A stretch of 64,000 nucleotides of DNA from Sulfurisoma sp963709555 (GCA_963709555.1 CAVPWR010000005.1:310001-374000), one strand, 5' to 3'; shown: positions 46,625 through 55,758, counted from the stretch's first letter. Numbers and translations: made by a program. Notes: generated by a model from the sequence alone, not told the origin.

Positions 46625-46638
46625 TTGATCTAGGTCAT
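46625..46638. promoter_or_regulatory. FNR/Anr-type binding site upstream of the octaheme cytochrome
   Basis: TTGAT-CTAG-GTCAT matches TTGAT-N4-ATCAA at 8 of 10 positions. Its centre (46631.5) is 41.5 bp before the start predicted from the TATTAA at 46661-46666, which is class II activator geometry. The site also lies 102 bp upstream of the divergent cyclase gene. Confidence 0.7.
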
Positions 46639-46660
46639 AACGCGGCGCAGCAAATGGCCA

Positions 46661-46666
46661 TATTAA
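46661..46666 (+). promoter_or_regulatory. Predicted -10 element of the octaheme cytochrome operon
   Basis: TATTAA, placed so that transcription would begin near 46673 and the FNR-type box would replace a -35 element. A leader of about 46 bases with an AGGAGC ribosome-binding site precedes the ATG. Confidence 0.5.
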
Positions 46667-46718
46667 TGCGATCTTATATTTGGGCTACTTATTTCACCTT
46701 GATGCATAGGAGCGCAAC

Positions 46719-48353
46719 ATGAACGTGCGAAAGATGAAGCGTCTGGCAGCATTGCCGGCGCTGGCGGTCGTGACAATCGCGCTGGCGCTGGGATGGCCGG
46801 GCCTGTCGGGTGCCGCGGATGCCGAAGCGGCGAAGGCAGCCCCGCCGGTCAAGATGAACACTACGGCCGACCACAGCCAGTTCAAGGAACTGCAGCAGCC
46901 CTTCAAGTCGGGGCCGGACGTCACCAAGGCCTGCCTCACCTGCCATACCGAGGCCGCCAAGCAGGTGCATCGTACCAAGCACTGGACCTGGGAGTTCCTC
47001 AATCCCGACAAGCAGCGCCTCGGCAAGAAGAACGTCCTCAACAATTTCTGCATCTCGATCTCGCAGAACTACGCCTTCTGCACCTCCTGCCATGCCGGCT
47101 ACGGCTGGAAGGACAAGGACTTCGACTTCACCTCCGAGGTGAATGTCGACTGCCTCGCCTGCCACGACACCACCGGCAACTACAAGAAGGCGCCGGGCAA
47201 GGCCGGCCACCCGCTCTACGAGCGAACCGAGAGCCCGCCGGGCTCGGGCAAGTTCCTCGAGCCGCCGGACCTGAGCAAGGTCGCGCAGAAGGTCGGCAAG
47301 TCCAGCCGCGACAACTGCGGTTCCTGCCATTTCTTCGGTGGTGGTGGCGACGGCGTCAAGCACGGCGACATGGACAGCTCGCTCGCCGCGCCCGACAAGG
47401 AACTCGATGTGCACATGGATGCTTCGGGCCTCGATTTCACCTGCGGTACCTGCCACAAGACCTCGAGCCACGACGTGCCGGGCAGCCGCTACGTGCCGAC
47501 GGCGAAGGAACCGGCCGGCGTCCAGATGCGCGGCAAGGAGTACAAGGGCAACCCCGCCACTTGCGTATCCTGCCATGACAAGACGCCGCACAAGAAAAAC
47601 GCGCGCCTCGACAGCCACGCCGACAAGATCGCCTGCCAGACCTGCCACGTGCCGGAGATCGCGCGCGGCGGCGTTGCCACCAAGATGAGCTGGGACTGGT
47701 CCACGGCCGGCAAGCGCGACGCCGAGGGCAAGCACATCACCAAGAAGGACGCCAAGGGCCACATCATCTACGAAAGCCGCAAAGGCGACTTCGTCCTCGG
47801 CGAGAAGGTCAAGCCCGAGTACCGCTGGTTCAACGGCCACGTTACCTACACCCTGCTCGGCGACAAGGTCGACAAGAGCAAGGAGCCGGTCGGCATCAAC
47901 AAGATCGGCGGCAGCCCGGACGACGGCAAGTCGCTGATCTGGCCGATGAAGGTGATGCGCGGCAAGCAGCCCTTCGATCCCGAGTACAAAACGCTGGTGA
48001 TGCCGCACACCGCCGGCAACGACCCGATCGGCTACTGGAAGAACCTGAACTGGGAGCCGGCCATCGCCGACGGCATGAAGAATGTCGGCGCCCCCTTCTC
48101 GGGCAAGGTCGATTTCATCTCGACCGAGATGTACTGGCCGATCACCCACATGGTCGCACCGAAGGAAAAGGCCATGGCCTGCACCGAGTGCCATTCGGCC
48201 AAGAGCCGCCTGGAGGGCCTGCCCGGCATCTACATGCCCTCGTACAGTGCCAGGGGCTGGCTCGACCTGATCGGCTGGCTGCTCGCCGCCGCGACACTGG
48301 CGGGCGTCCTGCTCCATGGCGGCCTGCGTACCTACCTGAGCCGGAAGGGATAA
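46719..48353 (+). CDS. Tetrathionate-reductase-family octaheme c-type cytochrome
   Basis: 544 residues with an N-terminal signal peptide (about 1-33). Eight CXXCH heme sites are present: CLTCH, CTSCH, CLACH, CGSCH, CGTCH, CVSCH, CQTCH and CTECH. The pattern and the THMVAPKEKAMACTECHSAKSRLEGLPG end match the octaheme tetrathionate reductase (OTR) family, which reduces tetrathionate, nitrite and hydroxylamine in vitro but has an uncertain in vivo substrate. A C-terminal membrane helix (about 512-532) anchors it to the periplasmic face. First gene of a five-gene sulfur/electron-transfer cluster. Confidence 0.9.
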   Translation: MNVRKMKRLAALPALAVVTIALALGWPGLSGAADAEAAKAAPPVKMNTTADHSQFKELQQPFKSGPDVTKACLTCHTEAAKQVHRTKHWTWEFLNPDKQRLGKKNVLNNFCISISQNYAFCTSCHAGYGWKDKDFDFTSEVNVDCLACHDTTGNYKKAPGKAGHPLYERTESPPGSGKFLEPPDLSKVAQKVGKSSRDNCGSCHFFGGGGDGVKHGDMDSSLAAPDKELDVHMDASGLDFTCGTCHKTSSHDVPGSRYVPTAKEPAGVQMRGKEYKGNPATCVSCHDKTPHKKNARLDSHADKIACQTCHVPEIARGGVATKMSWDWSTAGKRDAEGKHITKKDAKGHIIYESRKGDFVLGEKVKPEYRWFNGHVTYTLLGDKVDKSKEPVGINKIGGSPDDGKSLIWPMKVMRGKQPFDPEYKTLVMPHTAGNDPIGYWKNLNWEPAIADGMKNVGAPFSGKVDFISTEMYWPITHMVAPKEKAMACTECHSAKSRLEGLPGIYMPSYSARGWLDLIGWLLAAATLAGVLLHGGLRTYLSRKG

Positions 48354-48357
48354 GAAA

Positions 48358-48993
48358 ATGTCCGCACACGCAATGCAGAAACTCTACGTCTTCAAGATCT
48401 TCGAGCGCATCTGGCACTGGTCGCAGGCGGGACTGATCATCTTCCTGCTGCTGACCGGCTTCGAAGTGCACGGCAGCTACAGTTTCCTCGGCTTCGAGAA
48501 GGCGGTGAATCTCCACACCATCGCCGCCTGGACGCTGGTCGGGCTGTGGGTGTTCGCCATCTTCTGGCACATCACCACGGGCGAATGGAAGCAGTACGTC
48601 CCGACGCTGCAGAAGGTCGATGCCATGGCCAAGTACTACCTGTTCGGCATCTTCGTCAATGCGCCGCACCCGTTCCGCCTGACCACGCTGAAGAAGCACA
48701 ACCCGCTGCAGCGCCTGGCCTATCTCGGGGTGATGCTGTTCATCGGCCCGCTGATCTGGTTCACCGGCTGGTTCTACATCTTCTACGACAAGTGGAATGC
48801 CTGGGGCTGGGACAAGTACCTGAGCCTGGAATGGGTGGCCTTCTTCCACACCGTGGCCGCCTTCATGATGCTGCTGTTCCTGATCGCCCACGTCTACCTG
48901 ACCACCACCGGCCATACCCCGCTGGCCCACATCAAGGCCATGATCACCGGCTGGGAAGAGGTCGAGGCGGAGAAGCCGGCAGCGAAGAATTGA
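48358..48993 (+). CDS. Membrane cytochrome b (cytochrome b561/b6-like)
   Basis: 211 residues, four membrane helices (about 22-42, 52-72, 120-140 and 160-182), with histidines in ERIWHWSQAG, LHTIAAW, FWHITTG and AFFHTVAAF and HVYLTTTGH as likely heme b ligands. It probably passes electrons between the quinone pool and the octaheme cytochrome. It begins 4 bp after that gene. Confidence 0.9.
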   Translation: MSAHAMQKLYVFKIFERIWHWSQAGLIIFLLLTGFEVHGSYSFLGFEKAVNLHTIAAWTLVGLWVFAIFWHITTGEWKQYVPTLQKVDAMAKYYLFGIFVNAPHPFRLTTLKKHNPLQRLAYLGVMLFIGPLIWFTGWFYIFYDKWNAWGWDKYLSLEWVAFFHTVAAFMMLLFLIAHVYLTTTGHTPLAHIKAMITGWEEVEAEKPAAKN

Positions 48994-49034
48994 GTAGAAT
49001 CGTAATAACCCCTTTTGACCTAGAGGAGAATCAC

Positions 49035-49436
49035 ATGAGTCGCAAGCTATCGTTGACCGCTTTGACCCTCACCGTAGGATTGCTCGGCGCCACGGCCATG
49101 GAGACCGCCCAGGCCTATGACGGCGACTGGAAGCGCGGCCGCGTCTATTATCGCCAGGTGTGCACCGCCTGCCACATCGCCCAGGCCAACAAGCAGATCG
49201 GCCCCAACGAGCGCACCAAGGCCGACTGGGCCGCCTACCTCACGGCCGACAAGCACAACAAGGGCAAGGACTCGGTCAAGCAGTACTACAGCAAGGCCTA
49301 CCGTGCCAGCATCAAGGCCACCAACAAAGCAGCAGAGAAATTCGCCGACACGCCCGATCAGGAGCTGATGGACGACGTCAAGGCCTTCCTCATCCGCAGC
49401 GCCAAGGACGGCGACGCCCCGGCCAGCTGCAGCTGA
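49035..49436 (+). CDS. Small periplasmic c-type cytochrome
   Basis: 133 residues, signal peptide about 1-28 (ending AQAYDGD). A single heme site CTACH at about residues 46-50 follows WKRGRVYYRQV. The rest is Lys/Ala-rich with no second CXXCH. Likely an electron shuttle for the octaheme cytochrome. It lies in the same operon, preceded by AGAGGAG. Confidence 0.85.
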   Translation: MSRKLSLTALTLTVGLLGATAMETAQAYDGDWKRGRVYYRQVCTACHIAQANKQIGPNERTKADWAAYLTADKHNKGKDSVKQYYSKAYRASIKATNKAAEKFADTPDQELMDDVKAFLIRSAKDGDAPASCS

Positions 49437-49512
49437 TCGCCCGTATCGTTGCCCCGCATCCCCTCCGTCAGAAGAGGGGGCGGGATGCCTGTGTTGATTA
49501 GGAGAGCAATTC

Positions 49513-50743
49513 ATGTCTGAAGGCGCATCCTGGCGGGCCGGCTTCAAGGCCGATTACGAAAGCATCCTCGTCGAACCCTGGGCGCCGCACATCGGCGCCA
49601 TCCTGATGGTGCTGATCATCCTGCTGCTGATGGTCAACGGCCTGTTCTGGGGCGTCTTCGGCGGCCTCAAGCTGTGGGGCGACTGGTTCAACAGCAGCAT
49701 CGGCCTCGGTGGCGTACTCGGCATCAAGTCCGAGCTCGACGGCCCGCTGATGCATCGCATGTCGCTGATGAACATCACCCTGATCACCGGCGCCTTCGCC
49801 GCGGCGATGATCTCGCGCCAGTTCTCGATCTTCCGTGCCCCGAAGCTCGAATACCTCTGGGGTGCCGCAGGCGGCACGCTGATGGGCGTTGGCGCCACGC
49901 TGTCCGGCGGTTGCACCACCGGCGGTTTCTACACCCCGGCGCTGCATTCCTCGCCGGCGGGCTGGGTGATGGCGGCGGGCCTGATCATCGGCGCCGTGAT
50001 CGGCCTCAAGCTGCTGATGTGGACCCTCGAAAACATCAGTTGGGGCATGCAGGCGCCGGGTGCGATCGAGCCGCCGGGACGCGCGATCCATCCCTGGATC
50101 GGCGTGGCGCTCGTGGCCATCATCGTCGGCTGGACCATCAGTTGGGCCACCGGCGGCGACGAAAAACTGGCCAGCCGCGCCATCATCGTCATCGGCGGTT
50201 TCCTCATGGGTTTCGTCATGCACCGCTCGCGCCTGTGCTTCGCCCGCTGCTTCCGCGAGCCCTTCATGACCGCCGAAGGCGACATGACCAAGGCCATCAT
50301 CGTTTCGCTGGCCGTCGGCATCCCGGCGGCGGCGCTGCTGTTCGAGAAGAAGCTGATCGACCCCTATATCGCGATCCCGCCGACCTTCTGGATCGGCTCG
50401 CTGCTCGGCGGCCTGATCTTCGGCCTCGGCATGATCTTCGCCGGCGGCTGCGCCTCGGGCGCCCTGTGGCGCGCGGGCGAGGGCCACCTCAAGCTGTGGG
50501 TGGCGGTGTTCTTCTTCGCCTGGAGCGGCTCGACCTTCTCCGGCATCCTTCACCACTGGAACGTGATGGACGCGCGACGTCAACCTCGAAAGCATCGAAT
50601 TCACCAAGGTCGGCATCCAGACCTACCTGCCCGACATGGTCGGCGGCTGGGGCTGGGCGCTGGCCATCAGCCTCTGCATCCTGGCGGTCTGGTACGCCTG
50701 GGTGCGCTACAACGAATCCACCGAGAAATTCACTGTTGTCTGA
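49513..50743 (+). CDS. YeeE/YedE family sulfur-compound transporter (one +1 frameshift)
   Basis: About 409 residues after removing a base near 50575 (WNVMDA then DVNLESIEFTKVGIQTYLPD). About nine to eleven membrane helices and two half-repeats, each with a cysteine motif: SGGCTTGGFYTP (about 135-146) and FAGGCASGALWRAGEG near residue 316; RLCFARCF lies between. Studied YeeE proteins pass thiosulfate through the membrane by cysteine relay. Context with rhodanese and OTR genes supports sulfane-sulfur transport. Confidence 0.87.
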
Positions 50744-50759
50744 CAAAAGGAGACTGTCC

Positions 50760-51928
50760 ATGAAACGCAAGCTCAAGAGCATCGCGCTGGCCGTCGCGCT
50801 GGCCCTTCCCGTGGCCTTGCCCGTCGCCCTGCTGAGCGAGCCGGCACAGGCGCAAGCACAGCAGGAAGCGAAGAAGTTCGATACCTACCGCCACCTCGTC
50901 GACTACGACTTCGTCAAGCCCTATGTCAACATCCCGCCCAAGCCCGGCGTCCTGCTCATCGACTCGCGCCCGGCCGGGCGCAAGTACGGTCCCGGCCACA
51001 TTCCGGGCTCCATCAACATCCCGGACAGCGACTTCGACAAGCTCGCCGCCGAGAAGCTGCCGGCCGACAAGAACCAGTTGCTGATCTTCTACTGCGAGGG
51101 CCTGGAGTGTGCGCTCTCGCACCAGTCGGCATTCAAGGCCGAGAAGCTCGGCTACACCAACATCCGCGTCTATCCCGGCGGCAACCCCGACTGGGTGGCC
51201 AAGGGCGGGGATCAGTCCGTGTCGGCCCAGCACATCAAGAAGCTGCAGGCCGACAAGGCGCGCTCATGCTGATCGACGCGCGGCCCAAGCGCACCGCCGA
51301 CAAGGGCATGATCCCCGGCGCCGTCAACATCTCCGACACCGAGTTCGACAAGAACGTCGACAAGCTGCCGGCCGACAAGGCGACGCCGCTGATCATTTAT
51401 TGCGGCGGCCTCGAGTGCGTGCTGTCCGACAAGGTGGCGGCCAAGGCGCGCGCGTTGGGCTACAAGGACGTCAAGACCTATCCCGAAGGCTATCCGGAAT
51501 GGGAGAAGCTGTACGGTGCAGGACCCGCTGCCGGCGCAGCACCCGCAGCCGGCGCGGCGGCGCCCGCCGCGGCGCCCAAGGCCGTGGCGCTCGAGCCCGG
51601 CAAGGAGAAGGGCTCGGTCACCGTCGCTTCCTTCGAGAAGGCGCTGAAGGAGCAGCCCGACGCGATCAACCTCGTCGACGTGCGTGACGCCAAGGAATTC
51701 GCCGGCGGCACCATCGCGGGCGCCAAGAACGTCCCGATGAACGCGCTGGAAAAGGCGATCGACACGCTGCCGAAGGACAAGCCGACGGTATTCATCTGCG
51801 GCACCGGCGCGCGCTCCGGCGAGGCCTATGACACAGTCAAACTGGTGAAATCCGACCTGCCGGTGTACTTCATCGACGCCACCATCAAGTTCCTCGGTGA
51901 CGGCAAGTACGAGATCGTGAAGAAGTAA
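50760..51928 (+). CDS. Exported triple-rhodanese protein (one frameshift between domains 1 and 2)
   Basis: About 389 residues if the -1 frame change near 51262 is repaired (LQADKA then LMLIDARPKRTADKG). A signal peptide (about 1-35, ending AQAQAQQ) precedes three rhodanese-like domains with candidate active-site cysteines in FYCEGLECALSH, IYCGGLECVLSD and FICGTGARSG. An Ala/Pro linker separates domains 2 and 3. Such proteins bind or transfer sulfane sulfur in the periplasm. It starts 16 bp after the transporter. Alternatively these are two adjacent genes. Confidence 0.85.
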
Positions 51929-51991
51929 GCCGGAAAGTCGGCACAGGGTACTTCCTCCGGGGCGCGCCGGCGTTACGGCGTCGCGGTGCAA

Positions 51992-52017
51992 GCGAAAGGG
52001 GCTGCGGCCCCTTTCGC
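51992..52017. terminator. Hairpin after the sulfur cluster
   Basis: A perfect 11-bp stem GCGAAAGGGGC with loop TGCG, followed only by CGTTT. A weak T tract makes it a possible terminator or stabilising hairpin, about 60 bp after the rhodanese stop. Confidence 0.55.
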
Positions 52018-52056
52018 CGTTTACGCCTCCCCCGTCGATCCTGTCAGAACGCTTAC

Positions 52057-52072
52057 GTAAGACCCGTGTCAG
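52057..52072. promoter_or_regulatory. Motif shared with the DUF4212 promoter region (copy 2)
   Basis: GTAAGAC-CCG-TGTCAG lies 69 bp before the DUF485 gene and matches 41437-41452 at all 13 positions outside the 3-base spacer. The left end also overlaps the palindrome CTTACGTAAG (52052-52061). Confidence 0.45.
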
Positions 52073-52140
52073 TCCTCATGCGTAAATTCCGGACGGCTAA
52101 GAAATGAAGTCCATCTTTCTGGAGGAATCGGAGACCGACC

Positions 52141-52452
52141 ATGGCACAAGAAACCTACGAACGAATTCGGGCCAACCCGAAATTCCTGGCGTTTGTCAGC
52201 AAACGCAACAACTACTCGATCATCATGAGCATCCTGATGATCATCGCCTATTACGGCTACATCCTGCTCATCGCCTTCAACAAGCCCTTCCTGGCGACCA
52301 AGGTCAGCGAAGGCGCGGTGATGTCCATCGGCATTCCGATGGGCGTGGGCGTGATTGTCTTCACCATCGTTCTGACCTGGATCTACGTCCGCCGTGCGAA
52401 CACCGAGTTCGACACCGAGGCCGAAGAGATCATCAAGGAGGCCACCAAGTGA
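52141..52452 (+). CDS. DUF485 inner-membrane protein (YjcH-like)
   Basis: 103 residues with two membrane helices (about 24-46 and 60-83). YERIRANPKFLAFVSKRNNY is the DUF485 signature. In E. coli yjcH lies between acs and actP. Its stop overlaps the actP GTG start by 4 bases, so it is likely a partner of the symporter. Confidence 0.9.
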   Translation: MAQETYERIRANPKFLAFVSKRNNYSIIMSILMIIAYYGYILLIAFNKPFLATKVSEGAVMSIGIPMGVGVIVFTIVLTWIYVRRANTEFDTEAEEIIKEATK

Positions 52453-54143
52453 GCGTTTCCAACAAGCAAATTCTGTCAGGCCTGGTGCTGCTGGCCCTGG
52501 CCGGCGGCGCCGGCGTGGCCCTGGCCGCGGGTGCCGATCTCGGCACCACCCAGAAACAGGCCACCAACTGGACAGCCATCGCGATGTTCGCCATCTTCGT
52601 CGGCGCCACGCTGTGGATCACCAAGTGGGCGGCGGGCAAGACCAAGACCGCGGCCGACTTCTACACCGCCGGCGGCGGCATCACCGGCTTCCAGAACGGC
52701 CTGGCCATCGCCGGCGACTACATGTCGGCGGCTTCCTTCCTCGGCATTTCCGGCCTGGTGTTCGCCAACGGCTTCGACGGCCTGATCTTCTCCATCGGCT
52801 GGCTGGTCGGCTGGCCCGTCATCACCTTCCTGATGGCGGAGCGCCTGCGCAACCTCGGCAAATTCACCTTCGCCGACGTCGCCTCCTACCGCTTCGCCCA
52901 GACGCCGCTGCGCAGCTTCGCCGCCACCGGCACGCTGGTCGTGGTGGCCTTCTACCTGATCGCGCAGATGGTCGGCGCCGGCCAGCTCATCAAGGTGCTG
53001 TTCGGCCTCGAGTACATCTACGCCGTCGGCCTCGTCGGCGTCATCATGATGATGTACGTGCTGTTCGGCGGCATGACGGCGACGACCTGGGTGCAGATCA
53101 TCAAGGCGGTGATGCTGCTGGCGGGTGCCACCTTCATGGCGCTGGCCGTGTTGTTCCAGTTCGGCTTCTCGCCCGAGGCGCTGTTCGCCAAGGCCGTTGA
53201 AGTTCACGCCAAGCACGATGCCATCATGGGTCCGGGCGCGCTGATCAACGATCCGATCTCGGCCGTGTCGGTCGGCATGGCGCTGATGTTCGGTACCGCC
53301 GGCCTGCCGCACATCCTGATGCGCTTCTTCACCGTGCCGAATGCCAAGGAAGCCCGCAAGTCGGTGGCCTGGGCAACGACCTGGATCGGCTACTTCTACA
53401 TCCTGACCTTCATCATCGGCTTCGGCGCCGTGGTCAACCTGATCCCGAACCCGTCCGAGTACTACGTCGGCGGCGAACTGGCCAAGGGTCTGAAGGGCGG
53501 CGGCAACATGGCGGCGGTGCATCTGGCCAACGCCGTGGGCGGCAACCTGTTCCTCGGCTTCATCTCCGCCGTGGCCTTCGCCACGATCCTGGCGGTGGTG
53601 GCGGGCCTGACGCTGTCGGGTGCCTCGGCCGTGTCGCATGACCTTTACGCCTCGGTCTGGCGCCATGGCAACGTCGATTCCGCCACCGAACTGCGCGTGT
53701 CCAAGATCACCACGGTGTTCCTCGGCATCGTCGCGGTGCTGCTCGGCATCGTCTTCGAGAAGCAGAACGTCGCCTTCATGGTGATGCTGGCCTTCACGGT
53801 GGCCTGCTCGGCCAACTTCCCGGTGCTGTTCATGTCGGTGCTGTGGAAGAACTGCACCACACGCGGCGCCGTCGCGGGTGGTACCGTCGGCCTGATCCTG
53901 TCGGTGACGCTGACGATCATGTCGCCGGCCGTGTGGGAAGCCGCCCTGGGCAACCCCAAGGGCAGCGCGATGTTCCCCTACGCTTCGGCCGCCATCTTCT
54001 CGATGACCGCCGCCTTCTTCGTCATCTGGCTGGTGTCCCTCCTCGACAACAGCGAACAGGCGCAGAAGGAGCGCGCGCTGTTCAGCGACCAGCTGACCCG
54101 CTCGGAGACCGGCGTCGGCGCTTCCACTGCGTCCGCGCACTGA
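52449..54143 (+). CDS. actP: Cation/acetate symporter ActP
   Basis: 564 residues from a GTG overlapping the DUF485 stop. SSF-family symporter with about 13 membrane helices; ADFYTAGGGITGFQNGLAIA (about 68-87), GDYMSAASFLGISG and GTAGLPHILMRFFTVPNAKE are diagnostic of the acetate permease branch. It imports acetate or similar monocarboxylates with Na+. No insertion, unlike the paralogue at 41875. A terminator follows. Confidence 0.94.
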   Translation: MSVSNKQILSGLVLLALAGGAGVALAAGADLGTTQKQATNWTAIAMFAIFVGATLWITKWAAGKTKTAADFYTAGGGITGFQNGLAIAGDYMSAASFLGISGLVFANGFDGLIFSIGWLVGWPVITFLMAERLRNLGKFTFADVASYRFAQTPLRSFAATGTLVVVAFYLIAQMVGAGQLIKVLFGLEYIYAVGLVGVIMMMYVLFGGMTATTWVQIIKAVMLLAGATFMALAVLFQFGFSPEALFAKAVEVHAKHDAIMGPGALINDPISAVSVGMALMFGTAGLPHILMRFFTVPNAKEARKSVAWATTWIGYFYILTFIIGFGAVVNLIPNPSEYYVGGELAKGLKGGGNMAAVHLANAVGGNLFLGFISAVAFATILAVVAGLTLSGASAVSHDLYASVWRHGNVDSATELRVSKITTVFLGIVAVLLGIVFEKQNVAFMVMLAFTVACSANFPVLFMSVLWKNCTTRGAVAGGTVGLILSVTLTIMSPAVWEAALGNPKGSAMFPYASAAIFSMTAAFFVIWLVSLLDNSEQAQKERALFSDQLTRSETGVGASTASAH

Positions 54144-54168
54144 GAAGCCGCAACGTCGCAGCAGCAAG

Positions 54169-54194
54169 AACCCCGGGCCCGCCCGGGGTTTTTT
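54169..54194 (+). terminator. Terminator of the DUF485-actP operon
   Basis: AACCCCGGGC, loop CC, GCCCGGGGTT with six T (54189-54194). It precedes the tRNA promoter. Confidence 0.9.
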
Positions 54195-54195
54195 C

Positions 54196-54225
54196 TTGCG
54201 GGGACCACGTCGCTTTGGCTATAAT
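54196..54225 (+). promoter_or_regulatory. Promoter of tRNA-Phe
   Basis: TTGCGG (54196-54201), 18 bp, and perfect TATAAT (54220-54225). The GCGGCCC after the -10 is a GC-rich discriminator, typical of stringently controlled stable-RNA genes. The mature tRNA begins 12 bp downstream. Confidence 0.75.
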
Positions 54226-54237
54226 GCGGCCCACTTT

Positions 54238-54313
54238 GGCCAGTTAGCTCAGTTGGTAGAGCAGCGGATTGAAAATCCGCGTGTCCTTGGTTCGATTCCG
54301 AGACTGGCCACCA
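54238..54313 (+). tRNA. tRNA-Phe (anticodon GAA)
   Basis: 76 bases with encoded CCA. The acceptor stem GGCCAGT pairs with ACTGGCC; AGCTCAGTTGGTAGAGC forms the D arm, the anticodon loop is TTGAAAA, and GGTTCGATTCC is the T arm. A terminator follows 6 bp later, so it is transcribed alone. Confidence 0.98.
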
Positions 54314-54319
54314 GTATCC

Positions 54320-54348
54320 AAACGGCCCTCCAACTGGAGGGCCGTTTT
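54320..54348. terminator. Terminator after tRNA-Phe
   Basis: AAACGGCCCTCCA, loop AC, TGGAGGGCCGTTTT: a 13-bp stem followed by a T-rich run. It separates the tRNA from hemA. Confidence 0.88.
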
Positions 54349-54449
54349 CTTTGGTTTGCTCCGCCAGGGTGCATACTGCTTGACGGCCGGCAAGTTCAGG
54401 CTGGGCTTCACCGATATAATTGAGACGTAAGGAGTTTTCGGCACCGCCC

Positions 54450-55703
54450 ATGCAGCTTTTCGCCCTCGGCATCAATCACCACACGGCGCCGCTCGCCATG
54501 CGCGAGCAGTTGGCGTTCGACCCCGTGCGGCTGCAGCAGGCGCTGCATGATCTGCTGCGGGCCAAGTCGGTGCGCGAAGCGGCGATCCTGTCAACCTGCA
54601 ACCGCACCGAGCTCTATTGCGCCGCCGACCAGGCCGGTGCCGCCGCCGACTGGCTGGCCGAATACCACGCCTTGCCGCCTTCGCGGGTCGAGCCCTATCT
54701 CTACACCCATCCGCAAAAGGACGCCGTGCGCCACATGTTTCGTGTCGCCTCGGGCCTCGACTCGATGGTGCTGGGCGAACCGCAGATCCTCGGCCAGATG
54801 AAGCAGGCGGCGCGCACCGCGGAAGAGGCGGGCACGCTCGGCACGCTGTTGTCCAAGCTGTTCCAGAAGACCTTCGCCGTGGCCAAGGAGGTGCGCTCGA
54901 CCACCGCCATCGGCGCCAACATCGTGTCCATGGCGGCCGCCACGGTGCACCTGTCGGCGCGCATTTTCGAGAGCATCGCCGGGCAGAAGGTGCTGTTCAT
55001 CGGTGCCGGCGAGATGATCGAACTGTGCGCCGCGCACTTTGCCGGCGAGAAGCCGAAGCGCCTGACCGTGGCCAACCGCACACTGGAGCGGGCGCAGGTG
55101 CTGGCCGAGCGCTTCGGCGGCGACGCCATGCGCCTCGACGAGGTTTCCGAGCGGCTGGCCGAATACGACATCGTCGTCGCCTGTACCGCCAGCCCGCTGC
55201 CCATCGTCGGCCTCGGCATGGTCGAACGTGCGCTGAAGTCGCGGCGCCACCGGCCGATGGTGATGGTCGACCTGGCCGTGCCGCGCGATATCGAGGCCGA
55301 GGTCGGCGAGCTCGACGATGTCTTCCTCTACACCCTCGACGATCTCGGCCAGCTCGTCGAGCAGGGCATGGAATCGCGCCAGGCCGCCGTGGTCGAGGCC
55401 GAGGCCATCATCGACGACCGGGTGCAGAATTTCCTGCACTGGATGGACACGCGCGAGGTGGTGCCGACCATCCGGGCGCTGCGCGATGCCGCCGAGCGCA
55501 CGCGCCGCCACGAGGTCGAGCATGCGCTGAAAATGATCCGCCGCGGCGACGATCCGGCCGCGGTGCTGGAAGCGCTGTCGCATGGCCTCACCAACAAGCT
55601 GGTGCATCCGCCGACGCAGGCGCTCAACCAGGCCGAGGGCGAGGAGCGTGCGGAAGTCGCGCAGCTGCTCTCCCGCATCTACCGCCTCCATTCCGAAAAC
55701 TAG
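54450..55703 (+). CDS. hemA: Glutamyl-tRNA reductase
   Basis: 417 residues from ATG 54450 (MQLFALGINHHTAPLAMREQ). HemA reduces Glu-tRNA to glutamate-1-semialdehyde, the first step of heme synthesis by the C5 route. The catalytic cysteine is in ILSTCNRTELYC near residue 50; an NADP-binding domain (VLFIGAGEM near 185) and a dimerisation helix follow. TATAAT at 54415-54420 may be its -10. The hemA-prfA-prmC order is common in beta- and gammaproteobacteria, and heme demand is high with the cytochrome cluster nearby. Confidence 0.95.
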   Translation: MQLFALGINHHTAPLAMREQLAFDPVRLQQALHDLLRAKSVREAAILSTCNRTELYCAADQAGAAADWLAEYHALPPSRVEPYLYTHPQKDAVRHMFRVASGLDSMVLGEPQILGQMKQAARTAEEAGTLGTLLSKLFQKTFAVAKEVRSTTAIGANIVSMAAATVHLSARIFESIAGQKVLFIGAGEMIELCAAHFAGEKPKRLTVANRTLERAQVLAERFGGDAMRLDEVSERLAEYDIVVACTASPLPIVGLGMVERALKSRRHRPMVMVDLAVPRDIEAEVGELDDVFLYTLDDLGQLVEQGMESRQAAVVEAEAIIDDRVQNFLHWMDTREVVPTIRALRDAAERTRRHEVEHALKMIRRGDDPAAVLEALSHGLTNKLVHPPTQALNQAEGEERAEVAQLLSRIYRLHSEN

Positions 55704-55758
55704 CTAAGCGCAGTCGCGGCCGCCTCGACCCCGGGGCGGCCGCGCGTTTCCCATTGCC

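Noticed and set aside
46689..48317. 542-codon open frame antisense to the octaheme cytochrome gene
   Set aside because: The plus-strand protein has eight CXXCH sites and a signal peptide; the antisense product is low-complexity Val/Leu/Arg-rich sequence.
54238..54313. tRNA-Phe as an integration site
   Set aside because: No partial duplication of the tRNA 3' end was noticed downstream, and the following genes (hemA, prfA, prmC) are core genes.
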